A DNA stretch of 58,752 nt from Rhodobacter sp. (GCA_027487575.1 JAIYDJ010000032.1:1-58752); one strand, 5' to 3'; counted from the first letter of the stretch, positions 26,179-34,682 are shown. Notes: generated by a model not told the origin, from the letters alone. Numbers and translations: made by a program.

Positions 26179-26649
26179 ATGCGCCAGATCCGGACCGAAC
26201 CCCTGACCGCCCCCGCCTTCGCGCCGTTCGGTGACGTGCTGGAGGCTACGGGCCTACACCGCCTGATCAACGCGGGCCTCTGCCGCCGCCATCACGACCT
26301 CGCCCGGCTCGATTTCGGCGATGCGCGCGGCGGGCTTTCGATCTTTCACGCCGAACCCCGCGCCCTGCCCTACACGCTGGACCTGATCGAACGGCACCCC
26401 GACGGATCGCAGGCCTTCCTGCCGATGACCGAACATCCGTTCCTGATCCTCGTCGCGCCAGACCCGCAGTCGCCGCCGCGCGCGTTCCTGACCGACGGCC
26501 ATCAGGGCATCAACCTGCACCGCGGCACATGGCACGGCGTGCTGACGCCGCTTTCCGCGCCCGGCCTGTTCGCCGTGCTGGACCGCATCGGATCGACCGC
26601 GAATCTGGAAGAACACCACTATGCCGATCCCTGGATCGTCGTTGCCTGA
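26179..26649 (+). CDS. allA: Ureidoglycolate lyase
   Basis: 156 residues from ATG 26179 (AAAAGGACC before it); the frame is open further upstream but that part lies in allE. Family marks are EPLTAPAFAPFGDVLE at the start, HPDGSQAFLPM near residue 75 and GTWHGVLTPL near 118. It splits S-ureidoglycolate into glyoxylate and urea. The glyoxylate is the entry substrate of the bhc cluster 3.5 kb downstream. Confidence 0.93.
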   Translation: MRQIRTEPLTAPAFAPFGDVLEATGLHRLINAGLCRRHHDLARLDFGDARGGLSIFHAEPRALPYTLDLIERHPDGSQAFLPMTEHPFLILVAPDPQSPPRAFLTDGHQGINLHRGTWHGVLTPLSAPGLFAVLDRIGSTANLEEHHYADPWIVVA

Positions 26650-26699
26650 CACAGACCCGCGCAGCTTGCCCCCGGTTCTGCCGCTGCTAGACTGGTCCC

Positions 26700-28310
26700 A
26701 TGTATGTTCTGCGCTTTTTCGACGACTACGGCACCGGCTGGCTCTGGGCGGGCAACAAGGCGGCATTCGCAGCGTTCGAAGGCGGCCCGATTGATGACCG
26801 CCTGCCACTGTCGCCCGCCACCCTGAAAGAGGCAGAAGCGCTGTCGGACCTGCATTTCGGCACGCTGAACATGGACGACCCGCTGTCTCCCCTGCCGCTG
26901 TCGTCCGCTTTCTGCGATGACTTCAACACGCGCGCGCACGCGCTGTTCCGGGCGATGCAGACCGAACTTGGCCCTGAATTCACCCTGCGGTTCGAACAGG
27001 TCCACCTTGACCCCGGCCCGTTCGAGCCTCTTGACCCCGACCGCGCCCCGCCCACACTGTCAATCTGCACTGACACAAGGCGGACACGCATGACCCCCGG
27101 CCTGACTGCCCCGACCCTGACCGGCGCTGCCCGCCCCGGACTGTGCACCGACTGCGGCATCAGCCGGATCGGTGACGGCAAGGCCTGCGGGCGCGCCTGC
27201 CAGTTCATCCAGCCCGACTACCCGGCACTGGAGGCGCGAGTGCATGGGCGCGCCGCCAACCCTGCGACGGGCGAAGAGGCGTTCTTCGGCGTGTCGATGC
27301 GGATGCTGCGAGCGCGGCTGACCCCCGCCGCGCCGGGGGCGCAGTGGACCGGCATCACCACCACGCTGGCCGCGCGCCTGCTGGAAACCGGGGCGGTCGA
27401 TGCGGTGCTGACCGTGGCCCCCGACCCCGCCGACAAGTGGAAACCCCTGCCGGTGATCATCACCGACCCCGCCGCGATGGCGGCCGTGCGCGGCATGCGG
27501 ATGGGCTTCGGCCCCACTCTCGCCCTGCTGGAACCCGCCCGGGCGGCAGGGCACAAGCGCATCGCCTTCATCGGCATTCCCTGTCAGGTCTATGCCCTGC
27601 GCGCGCTGGAGGCGGAACTGGGGTTCGAGCGGATCCATGTGATCGGCACGCCCTGTTCGGACAACACCACGACCGAGAATTTCCACACCTTCCTGCGGCT
27701 GCTGGACCCGAAACCCGAAACGATCAGCTATCTGGAATTCCGCACCGATTTCAAAGTGGAGCTCCGCCATGACGACGGCAGGCCCACGCGCGCCGTGCCC
27801 TTCCTGTCCCTGCCGATCAGCCAGCTTCCGCCCGACTTCTTCCCGATGACCTGCAAGACCTGCGTCGACTACACCAACCGGCTGGCCGACATCACGGCGG
27901 GGTACATGGGCGGCGACGGCGACCAGTGGCTTTTGGTGCGCAACGACCGCGGGGCAGAGCTTCTGTCGCTGATCGAACCACAACTCGCCCTCAAGCCCCT
28001 GACCGACAAGGGCAAGCGCGACGGTGCGGTCAAGGGCTTCCTGACCAACACCGAACTGGCCGCCGGGGGCATGCCGCTGCGCCGGATGCCGGACTGGCTG
28101 CGCCCCATCGTGTCGTTCCTGCAACCCCGCATCGGGCCGCGCGGGCTGGAATTCGCCCGCGCGCGGGTCGAGATGAAGGCGGTGGAAACCATCCTGCACC
28201 TGCGCCGCGCCTACCCTGCGCGGATGAAGAACATGATCCCCGCCCATGTCTGGCGGCTGGTCGCGCGCTATGGCCTGACGCCCGGCCCCGGTGAAAGCCG
28301 CGACCCATGA
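26700..28310 (+). CDS. FrhB-family flavin/Fe-S oxidoreductase (BciB/HCAR-like) with extra N-terminal domain
   Basis: 536 residues as one open frame. Residues ~131-536 match the coenzyme F420 hydrogenase beta-subunit family, in the subgroup of BciB (divinyl chlorophyllide reductase) and plant HCAR: CTDCGISRIGDGKACGRAC, GAQWTGITTT, IGIPCQVYALRA, GTPCSDNTT and CKTCVDYTNRLADITAGYMGG. The paired Cys groups would hold two 4Fe-4S clusters. An ATG at 27090 (residue 131, AAGGCGG seven bases before) would give 406 residues, the normal family length. Residues 1-130 (MYVLRFFDDYGTGWLWAG...) have clearly coding base use but match nothing I recognise, and no good ribosome binding site precedes 26700. This is either a fusion or two genes whose stop was lost. 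No chlorophyll genes lie nearby, so the substrate is unknown. Confidence 0.8.
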   Translation: MYVLRFFDDYGTGWLWAGNKAAFAAFEGGPIDDRLPLSPATLKEAEALSDLHFGTLNMDDPLSPLPLSSAFCDDFNTRAHALFRAMQTELGPEFTLRFEQVHLDPGPFEPLDPDRAPPTLSICTDTRRTRMTPGLTAPTLTGAARPGLCTDCGISRIGDGKACGRACQFIQPDYPALEARVHGRAANPATGEEAFFGVSMRMLRARLTPAAPGAQWTGITTTLAARLLETGAVDAVLTVAPDPADKWKPLPVIITDPAAMAAVRGMRMGFGPTLALLEPARAAGHKRIAFIGIPCQVYALRALEAELGFERIHVIGTPCSDNTTTENFHTFLRLLDPKPETISYLEFRTDFKVELRHDDGRPTRAVPFLSLPISQLPPDFFPMTCKTCVDYTNRLADITAGYMGGDGDQWLLVRNDRGAELLSLIEPQLALKPLTDKGKRDGAVKGFLTNTELAAGGMPLRRMPDWLRPIVSFLQPRIGPRGLEFARARVEMKAVETILHLRRAYPARMKNMIPAHVWRLVARYGLTPGPGESRDP

Positions 28311-29107
28311 CGGACGCGCCCCACTCGCCTTTGCCCCGGCGCAGCCTCAAGTCGCGCATCCGCACTCTTTATGAAGGCCAGACCGAGGCTGCCGACCGGT
28401 TCCGCTATGGGCTTCTGGGGTTCGACGTCATCACGATCACCTTCCTGATCGCCTCGTCCTTCTTCAGCCGGGGCCTGCACATCGTCGCCATCGACATCGC
28501 CATCGGCGTGGTCATCATGCTGGACGTCGCGGCGCGGCTGTGGATTTCGCCGCGCCCGCTGCGCGATCTGGTGCACCCCTACGGCCTTGCCGACTGCGCC
28601 GTCGTGCTGTCGCTGCTGGCCCCGGTGTGGGGCGAGGGGCTGGCCTTCCTGCGGGTGCTGCGGCTGTTTCGCGTCCTGCATTCCGCCCAGACCCTGCGCC
28701 AGCTTCGCGAGGATTTCCCGACCTTCCGCCGCAACGAAAACACCCTGCGCGCGGCCGCAAACCTGTGCGTGTTCATCTTTCTGATGACAGCGCTGGTGTA
28801 CCAGACGCAGGTGCAGATCAACGACAAGATCAACAACTACGTGGACGCGCTGTATTTCACCGTCACAACGCTGTCGACGACGGGCTTTGGCGACATCATC
28901 CTTGTCGGAAACAGCGGCAAGCTGCTGTCCGTCGCCATCATGATCTTCGGCATCTCGCTGTTCCTGCGGCTGATCCAGGTGATGTTCCGCCCGGCCAAGG
29001 TGATCCAGAAATGCGAAACCTGCGGGTTGATGCGCCACGACCACGACGCGGTGCACTGCAAGGCCTGCGGGCAGACCATGAACATTCAGGATGAAGGGCT
29101 GGATTGA
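28307..29107 (+). CDS. Voltage-gated-type potassium channel with C-terminal zinc ribbon
   Basis: 266 residues, start overlapping the previous stop (ATGA). The membrane part is of the six-segment ion_trans type, with an Arg-containing S4-like segment (LRVLRLFRVLHSAQTLRQLR) and the pore selectivity filter TTLSTTGFGD near residue 195. After the last segment come CETCG and CKACG, 13 residues apart, which fit a small zinc ribbon or rubredoxin-like knuckle. It should conduct K+ at the inner membrane; the Cys knuckle may tie gating to metal or redox state, which is inference. Confidence 0.85.
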   Translation: MTDAPHSPLPRRSLKSRIRTLYEGQTEAADRFRYGLLGFDVITITFLIASSFFSRGLHIVAIDIAIGVVIMLDVAARLWISPRPLRDLVHPYGLADCAVVLSLLAPVWGEGLAFLRVLRLFRVLHSAQTLRQLREDFPTFRRNENTLRAAANLCVFIFLMTALVYQTQVQINDKINNYVDALYFTVTTLSTTGFGDIILVGNSGKLLSVAIMIFGISLFLRLIQVMFRPAKVIQKCETCGLMRHDHDAVHCKACGQTMNIQDEGLD

Positions 29108-29120
29108 CCGCAGGGTACCA

Positions 29121-29158
29121 CCCCTCCCCCTCGTGGGGAGGGGATGGGGGTGGGGGGC
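29121..29158. repeat. REP-like hairpin repeat, copy 2
   Basis: 38 bases identical to 8125-8162: 9-bp stem CCCCTCCCC/GGGGAGGGG plus G-rich tail. It lies between the convergent ends of the potassium channel and the GAPDH gene and may act as a terminator for one of them. Confidence 0.85.
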
Positions 29159-29168
29159 CGGATCGGGT

Positions 29169-30128
29169 TCACCCCATCAGCCGCGCCACGTCGAGCATCC
29201 GGTTGGAAAAACCCCATTCGTTGTCGTACCAGCCGAACACCCGCAGCATCCCGCCCGCCGTCACACGCGTTTCGCGGCAGGCCATCACGATGCTTTCGCC
29301 GCGCCCGCGCAGATCGGATGACACCAGCGGGCGGTCGGTGGCGCCGATGATGCCAGCCGCGCCACGGAACAGCGCGTTGACCGCCGCTGCATCCGGCACC
29401 CGGTCCACCATCACCGCCAGATCGACGGCGCTGACACTGGCCACCGGCACCCGCACCGCCGACCCCTCGATCCGCCCGGCCAGATCGGGCAACACCTGAT
29501 CCAGCAGCCGCTGCGCGCTGGTCGAGGTTGGCACCATCGACAAGGCCGCTGCCCGGCTGCGCGCGAAGTCGGCCGCCGGGGCGTCCACCGTCGGCTGCGA
29601 CCCGGTGTAACAGTGGATCGTCGTCATCGACCCGGTAACCACGCCATAAGCGCCATCCAGCAGCCGGACCAGCGGAGCCAGCGCGTTTGTCGTGCAGGAC
29701 GCGTTCGACACCAGCCGCTGATCCCGCAGTCCCGCCTCGTTCGCCCCCAGCACCACGGTGAACTCGGCCTCCGCCAGGGGCCCCGACACCAGCACCCGCC
29801 TTGCCCCGGCCGCCAACCCACGCGCCGCCACCTCGGCACGACCTGTGCATTCCATCACCAGATCGACGCCTGCAAGGTCCACCGTCGACAGGTCCGCATT
29901 GCGCGACAGCGGAATGCGCCGCCCGTCCACGACCAGCGCGCCATCGTCAAGCACAACCGACCCGCGGTAGACGCCGAAGACCGAGTCATATTCGAACAGA
30001 TAGGCGCACATCGCAGGGTCCGCGATGTCGTTGATCCCGACAATCTCGATCTCGGGCCAGCCGCCGCCCGCCCAGGCCCGCAGCACCGACCGACCGATCC
30101 GTCCGAACCCGTTGATGAAAACGCGCAT
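29169..30128 (-). CDS. gap: Glyceraldehyde-3-phosphate dehydrogenase
   Basis: 319 residues from ATG 30128 (GGGAGG before it). The NAD-binding GFGRIGR (7-13), Asp34 (NDIAD, suggesting NAD preference), the catalytic Cys145 in SNASCTTNAL and His172 in TTIHCYTG are present, with the C-terminal WYDNEWGFSNRM. It interconverts glyceraldehyde-3-phosphate and 1,3-bisphosphoglycerate. It is slightly shorter than the usual 330-335 residues. It lies 80 bases downstream of bhcD on the same strand, so it may be the last gene of the bhc operon and serve gluconeogenesis. An erythrose-4-phosphate dehydrogenase role is less likely. Confidence 0.88.
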   Translation of the reverse strand: MRVFINGFGRIGRSVLRAWAGGGWPEIEIVGINDIADPAMCAYLFEYDSVFGVYRGSVVLDDGALVVDGRRIPLSRNADLSTVDLAGVDLVMECTGRAEVAARGLAAGARRVLVSGPLAEAEFTVVLGANEAGLRDQRLVSNASCTTNALAPLVRLLDGAYGVVTGSMTTIHCYTGSQPTVDAPAADFARSRAAALSMVPTSTSAQRLLDQVLPDLAGRIEGSAVRVPVASVSAVDLAVMVDRVPDAAAVNALFRGAAGIIGATDRPLVSSDLRGRGESIVMACRETRVTAGGMLRVFGWYDNEWGFSNRMLDVARLMG

Positions 30129-30208
30129 TGAAAACCTCCCTGCCCTGCGGCGACAGAGCATGCCAAAGGCCGGTGCACAACACCCCCGCCTGCGGTTTGA
30201 TCAAATCC

Positions 30209-31168
30209 TTACACGTCCAGAACGGTGCCCAGCCCCCGCTCGGCCGCGCGGGCCACGGCGACGCCGGCCACCGCAAGGTCCTGCAACCCTACCCCGGTAC
30301 CGTCGAACAGGGTGATCTCATCCGCAGACCGACGCCCCGGATGCTTGCCGATCACCACATCCCCCAGCGGCACGATGGACGCCGCTGTGATCAGTCCCGA
30401 CCCCACCGCATGCTGCGCCTCGCCGATGGTGACCGACTGCGCCACCTCGTCGGTGAACACCGAAGCGGCGGCGACCAGCGCAGGCTCCACCTCCTGCTTG
30501 CCCACGGTATCCGTCCCCATGCAGGCCAGATGAACCCCCGCCGACACATGCGCCAGCGCCAGCGAAAAGGCCGGGCTCGACGTGATGGTGATGATCACAT
30601 CCGCCCCGATCATCCGGGGCAGATCGACCGCCTCGAACGGCAGGCCCAGTTCGGCGGCAATCGCCCCCAGTTTCGGCAGCATCTCGGGGTGCAGGTTCCA
30701 GGCGATCACCCGGTCGAACCTGCGCACCCGCGCCGCTGCGCGCAGTTGAAACCCGGCCTGATGGCCCGCGCCGACGATCCCCAGCACCTTGGCATCGGCC
30801 CGCGCCAGCCGGTCGATCGAAATGGCCGAAGCAGCCGCCGTGCGCAGCGCGGTCAGCAGGTTGCCCCCGACTATCGCCAGCGGGCGACCAGACTCAGGAT
30901 CGAACAGGAACACAGACGACTGGTGGTTGATCATCCCCCGCGCGGCATTGCCCGGAAAGTAGCCCCCCGCCTTGACCCCCAGCGACGCCCCGGCGCGGTC
31001 CAGTCCGGACTTGAATCCGTACTGCCGTCCCTCGCCCAGGGCCTCGCGCACGACGGGAAAGTTATAGGCATCGCCGCGCGCCATCGCCGCGAACACCGCC
31101 TCGACCGCCGCAAAGGCATCCTCGGGCGACACCAGCCCCGCAATCAGTGCTTCCGGAACAATCCGCAT
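30209..31168 (-). CDS. bhcD: Iminosuccinate reductase (ornithine cyclodeaminase family), beta-hydroxyaspartate cycle
   Basis: 319 residues. The mu-crystallin/ornithine cyclodeaminase fold is visible: KAGGYFPGN near residue 67, NLLTALRTAAASA near 105 and the nucleotide-binding VLGIVGAGHQAGFQLRA near 128. In the bhc cluster this protein reduces iminosuccinate to L-aspartate, regenerating the amino donor for BhcA. It is last of the four bhc genes, 45 bases after bhcC, with a palindrome in between. Without the neighbours it would be called only an ornithine cyclodeaminase-family protein. Confidence 0.9.
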   Translation of the reverse strand: MRIVPEALIAGLVSPEDAFAAVEAVFAAMARGDAYNFPVVREALGEGRQYGFKSGLDRAGASLGVKAGGYFPGNAARGMINHQSSVFLFDPESGRPLAIVGGNLLTALRTAAASAISIDRLARADAKVLGIVGAGHQAGFQLRAAARVRRFDRVIAWNLHPEMLPKLGAIAAELGLPFEAVDLPRMIGADVIITITSSPAFSLALAHVSAGVHLACMGTDTVGKQEVEPALVAAASVFTDEVAQSVTIGEAQHAVGSGLITAASIVPLGDVVIGKHPGRRSADEITLFDGTGVGLQDLAVAGVAVARAAERGLGTVLDV

Positions 31169-31186
31169 CGCGCCCCCATTCGAAAC

Positions 31187-31213
31187 GTAGGATGGGCAGT
31201 ATTGCCCATCCCA
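31187..31213. repeat. Dispersed palindrome GTAGGATGGGCA.., copy 2
   Basis: GTA followed by the near-perfect inverted repeat GGATGGGCA-GTAT-TGCCCATCC (31190-31211), closely matching 21711-21738. It fills the gap between the bhcC stop and the bhcD start inside the operon, so a strong hairpin would form in the bhc mRNA there. Confidence 0.85.
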
Positions 31214-32377
31214 CTAGTACGCCTTGCCACGCGCCGAAACCGGCCAGACGACTTCGACCTTGCCGCCCCGCACGCCGACATACCAGTCGTGGACGTTGCA
31301 GGTCGGGTCGCAATGGCCGGGCACCAGCCGCAGCTTGTCGTTGACCTTCAGAACGCCCTGCGGGTCTTCGATAACCCCATGTTCATCCGAGCATTTGACG
31401 TATTTCACATCCGTGCGGCCATAGATCACCGGCAGGCCCGAATCCACCGACTGCGCCTTCAGCCCCGCATCGCAGATCGCCTTGTCGGCCTTGGCATGGG
31501 ACATCACGGAGGTCAGGATGAACAGCGCATTCTCCCACTCGCCCTGATCAATCCGCTTGCCGTCCTTGTCGAGGATGCGACCGTAATCCGCATCCATGAA
31601 GGCATACGACCCGCACTGCAACTCGTTGTAAACGCCCGAGGTTCCTTCGAAGTAATAGCTGCCCGTCCCACCGCCGCCCACGATGTCGCAGGCGATGCCA
31701 TCCGCCGCCAGCGTGTCGACCGCGTCCTTGACCTGTGCCACGGCCAGTTCGATCTTGGCCTTGCGGTCCTCGTACTTGTCCATGTGCTGCATCGCGCCCT
31801 GATAGGCCTGAATGCCCGCAAACTTCAGCCCCGGCGCGGCTTCGATGGCCTTGGCGATCGCCACCACCTCCGGCGTCGTCTTGACCCCGCAACGCCCCGC
31901 GCCGCAGTCGATTTCGACCAGACATTCGATCTGCGTGCCATGCTTCACCGCGGCCACCGACAGATCTGCGACATTGGAGATGTCATCGACGCAGCAGATC
32001 GCCCGCACGCCCAGTTTCGGGATGCGGGCCAGCCGGTCGATCTTGGCCGGGTCACGTACCTGATTGGAAACCAGCACGTCCCTGATCCCGCCGCGCGCAA
32101 AGACTTCCGCCTCGGACACCTTCTGGCAGCACACGCCGACCGACCCGCCCAACCGTTCCTGCAGCAGCGCCACGTCGACCGACTTGTGCATCTTGCCGTG
32201 CACCCGGTGCCGCATGCCATGCGCCTTGGCGAAGTCGCCCATCTTCACGATGTTCCGCTCCAGCGCGTCGAGGTCCAGCACCAGGCACGGCGTCTGGATG
32301 TCCGCCTCGTCCATCCCCGGCAGCGCGGGAATGTCGTAGCCGACTTCAAGCCCTTCGAACGATACGACCTTGTTCAT
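31214..32377 (-). CDS. bhcC: Beta-hydroxyaspartate aldolase
   Basis: 387 residues from ATG 32377 (GGGAGGACACC before it). It is an alanine-racemase/D-threonine-aldolase fold: the PLP lysine is in RVHGKMHKS (Lys62), with GIQAYQGAMQHM near 200 and the C-terminal metal-binding PGHCDPTCN. In the cycle it condenses glyoxylate with glycine to erythro-beta-hydroxyaspartate. It is third in bhcABCD order, 11 bases after bhcB. The longer open frame upstream reads through bhcB in another phase and was ignored. Confidence 0.93.
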   Translation of the reverse strand: MNKVVSFEGLEVGYDIPALPGMDEADIQTPCLVLDLDALERNIVKMGDFAKAHGMRHRVHGKMHKSVDVALLQERLGGSVGVCCQKVSEAEVFARGGIRDVLVSNQVRDPAKIDRLARIPKLGVRAICCVDDISNVADLSVAAVKHGTQIECLVEIDCGAGRCGVKTTPEVVAIAKAIEAAPGLKFAGIQAYQGAMQHMDKYEDRKAKIELAVAQVKDAVDTLAADGIACDIVGGGGTGSYYFEGTSGVYNELQCGSYAFMDADYGRILDKDGKRIDQGEWENALFILTSVMSHAKADKAICDAGLKAQSVDSGLPVIYGRTDVKYVKCSDEHGVIEDPQGVLKVNDKLRLVPGHCDPTCNVHDWYVGVRGGKVEVVWPVSARGKAY

Positions 32378-32388
32378 GGTGTCCTCCC

Positions 32389-33342
32389 TCAGCCCTGCAT
32401 CCAGGGCAGTTTGTCCAGATCGACGTTGCCGCCGGTAATGATGATGCCGACCTTCAGTCCCTTGAAGACCGACGGGTTTTTCAGAACCGCGGCCACCGGC
32501 ACGGCGCAGCTTGGTTCGATGATGATCTTCATCCGCTTCCACACCAGCTTCATCGCCTCGACGATTTCCTCCTCGCTGACGGTGAGGATGTCCGTCACAT
32601 GGCGCTGCACGAAGTGCCAGGTCAGGTCTTTCAGCGGCACTTTCAAGCCATCCGCCACCGTCTCGGGCGCGTCGTCGGCGATGATGTGCCCGGCGCGGAA
32701 ACTGCGGGCGGCGTCGTCTGCCATTTCCGGCTCGCCCGCGTAGATCTTCACGCCCGGCGCGATGTTCGACAGCGTCAGACACGTCCCTGAAATCATGCCC
32801 CCGCCGCCGATGGGCGCGATCACCGCATTCAGCCCCGGCACCTGTGCCAAGAGTTCGCGCGAGCAGGTCGCCTGTCCGGCGATGACGCGGGGGTCGTTGT
32901 AGGGATGAACGAACTCCGCCCCGGTTTCCGCCACCACCTGCGCGAACACGGCCTCGCGGGACGAGGTCGAAGGCTCGCATTCCACCACACGCCCGCCATA
33001 TCCGCGCACGGCGTCCTTCTTGGCTTGCGGCGCGGTGCGCGGCATCACCACGGTGCAGGGTATCCCCCGCCGCCCCGCCGCGTAGGACAGGCACAGACCG
33101 TGGTTGCCGCTGGAGTGGGTCGCAACGCCGCGTGCGGCCTGTTCGTCCGACAGGCCGAACACTGCGTTCGACGCCCCGCGCGCCTTGAACGCCCCGGCCT
33201 TCTGGAAATTCTCGCATTTCCAGTGCAGGTCGGCCCCGGTCAAGGTGTTGAAATAGCTGGATGTCAGCACCGGCGTCACATGGGTGTGGGGCGCGATCCG
33301 CGCCGCTGCCGCCTCGACGTCGTCATAGGTGGGAATGTACAT
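32389..33342 (-). CDS. bhcB: Beta-hydroxyaspartate dehydratase
   Basis: 317 residues from ATG 33342, which overlaps the bhcA stop (TGATG). A serine/threonine-dehydratase-type PLP enzyme: NFQKAGAFKARGA holds the PLP lysine (Lys53), SSGNHG is near residue 78, and the phosphate-binding GGGGMISG is near 175. It dehydrates beta-hydroxyaspartate to iminosuccinate. Translation is coupled with bhcA. Confidence 0.93.
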   Translation of the reverse strand: MYIPTYDDVEAAAARIAPHTHVTPVLTSSYFNTLTGADLHWKCENFQKAGAFKARGASNAVFGLSDEQAARGVATHSSGNHGLCLSYAAGRRGIPCTVVMPRTAPQAKKDAVRGYGGRVVECEPSTSSREAVFAQVVAETGAEFVHPYNDPRVIAGQATCSRELLAQVPGLNAVIAPIGGGGMISGTCLTLSNIAPGVKIYAGEPEMADDAARSFRAGHIIADDAPETVADGLKVPLKDLTWHFVQRHVTDILTVSEEEIVEAMKLVWKRMKIIIEPSCAVPVAAVLKNPSVFKGLKVGIIITGGNVDLDKLPWMQG

Positions 33343-34523
33343 CACGCCGCCGCCCTTGCTGCCACAGACCCGCCCCGGTAAAACTCCTGCGCCGCCGCAA
33401 CGCCCGAGCCCAGCCGCACCGGCCATCCCAGATCGGCCATGCACATTTCCGCCGTCGCCAGCCCCGCCAGCACCATCACGTCGGTCAGGCTGCCAAGATG
33501 CCCGATGCGGAACACCTTGCCTGCAACCTCGCCCAGACCCACCCCGAACGCCACCCCGTATTTCGACGCGGCGAGCTGCACGAGGTCGGTTCCGTTGCAC
33601 CCCGCAGGCACAACCACCGCTGTCACGGTGTCGGAATAGAGGTCGGGGCTGATGGCGCAGGGGACCATGCCCCAGGCCGCAACCGCCCTGCGCACACCTT
33701 CGGCGAGCCGCGCATGGCGGGCATAGACGGCCTCCAGCCCTTCGTCCTCCAGCATTTCGATGGACCGGGCAAGTCCCGCAATCAGCCCCACCGCCGGGGT
33801 ATAGGGATAGCCGCCGGTTGCGTAAGTCCGCAGCATGTCCCTGAAATCGAAGAAGCAACGCGGCAGCGTGGCCGTTTCCATCGCGGCGATCGCCTTGGGT
33901 GATATGCCCAGGATGGCAAGCCCCGCGGGCAGCATGAAACCCTTCTGTGACCCGGCGATGGCGATGTCCACGCCCCAGCCCGCCATGTCGAACGGCATGG
34001 AGCCAATGGAGGACACCCCGTCGACGAACAGCATTGCGGGATGATCGGCCATGGCTGCCCGGATCCCAGCGATATCGGACTTCACCCCGGTGGCGGTTTC
34101 GTTGTGCGTTGCCAGCACCGCCTTGATCTGGTGCCCGTTATCCGCACGCAGCGCCGCCCCGATGGCCGCCAGCGGCGCACCCTGCCCCCACGGTGCCTCG
34201 ATCACCTGCACGTTCAGGCCCAGCCGCTGACACATGTCGATCCAGCGGTGCGAGAACATCCCGAACCGCGCGGCCAACACCGTATCGCCGGGCGACAGCG
34301 TGTTGGTCATCGCCGCTTCCCAGCCCCCCGTCCCGGTCGACGGCAGGATGATCACCTCGCCCTGATCCATCCCCAGAACCCGCCGCACGCCCGCCACTGC
34401 CGGTTTGAACAGCCGAGCAAAGGCCGGGGACCGGTGGTCCAGCGTGGCAATATCCACCGCTTTGCGAATCGCATCGGGGATGTTCGTCGGGCCGGGGATG
34501 AAAACAGGGTTCTGCGCGGACAT
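33342..34523 (-). CDS. bhcA: L-aspartate:glyoxylate aminotransferase
   Basis: 393 residues from ATG 34523 (AAGGAGCG before it). Class V aminotransferase with the PLP lysine in AGSQKGFMLP (Lys194), FVDGVSSIG near 167 and GYPYTPAV near 255. It transaminates glyoxylate to glycine using aspartate, giving oxaloacetate as the net product of the cycle. It is the first gene of bhcABCD and is divergent from bhcR, the same layout as in Paracoccus denitrificans. Confidence 0.93.
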   Translation of the reverse strand: MSAQNPVFIPGPTNIPDAIRKAVDIATLDHRSPAFARLFKPAVAGVRRVLGMDQGEVIILPSTGTGGWEAAMTNTLSPGDTVLAARFGMFSHRWIDMCQRLGLNVQVIEAPWGQGAPLAAIGAALRADNGHQIKAVLATHNETATGVKSDIAGIRAAMADHPAMLFVDGVSSIGSMPFDMAGWGVDIAIAGSQKGFMLPAGLAILGISPKAIAAMETATLPRCFFDFRDMLRTYATGGYPYTPAVGLIAGLARSIEMLEDEGLEAVYARHARLAEGVRRAVAAWGMVPCAISPDLYSDTVTAVVVPAGCNGTDLVQLAASKYGVAFGVGLGEVAGKVFRIGHLGSLTDVMVLAGLATAEMCMADLGWPVRLGSGVAAAQEFYRGGSVAARAAA

Positions 34524-34578
34524 GAAACGCTCCTTTATCACGCAGTCAGACTAACCCTTGCATGGCCCCGTAGCAATT

Positions 34579-34588
34579 TTTTCGAAAA
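34579..34588. promoter_or_regulatory. AT-rich palindrome in the bhcA-bhcR intergenic region
   Basis: TTTTCGAAAA is a perfect 10-bp palindrome in an AT-rich island, 56 bp before bhcA and 95 bp before bhcR. It is a candidate BhcR operator because IclR proteins bind short palindromes, and the stretch around it is the only strongly AT-rich part of the region. No binding data can be read from sequence. Confidence 0.4.
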
Positions 34589-34682
34589 TGTTTTTCACCA
34601 GTGTCGATTCATGGTAAAGTCATCTGAATTCAAGGACTCCGCCTTTTTCATCCTCGCCCGCCCCCGCATCGCAGGAAAAGAT

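Noticed and set aside
30128..32743. 871-residue open frame on the plus strand across the bhc cluster
   Set aside because: It is fully antisense to gap, bhcD, bhcC and bhcB, has a low-complexity Arg/His-rich composition and no recognisable domain; long antisense frames are common in DNA this GC-rich.
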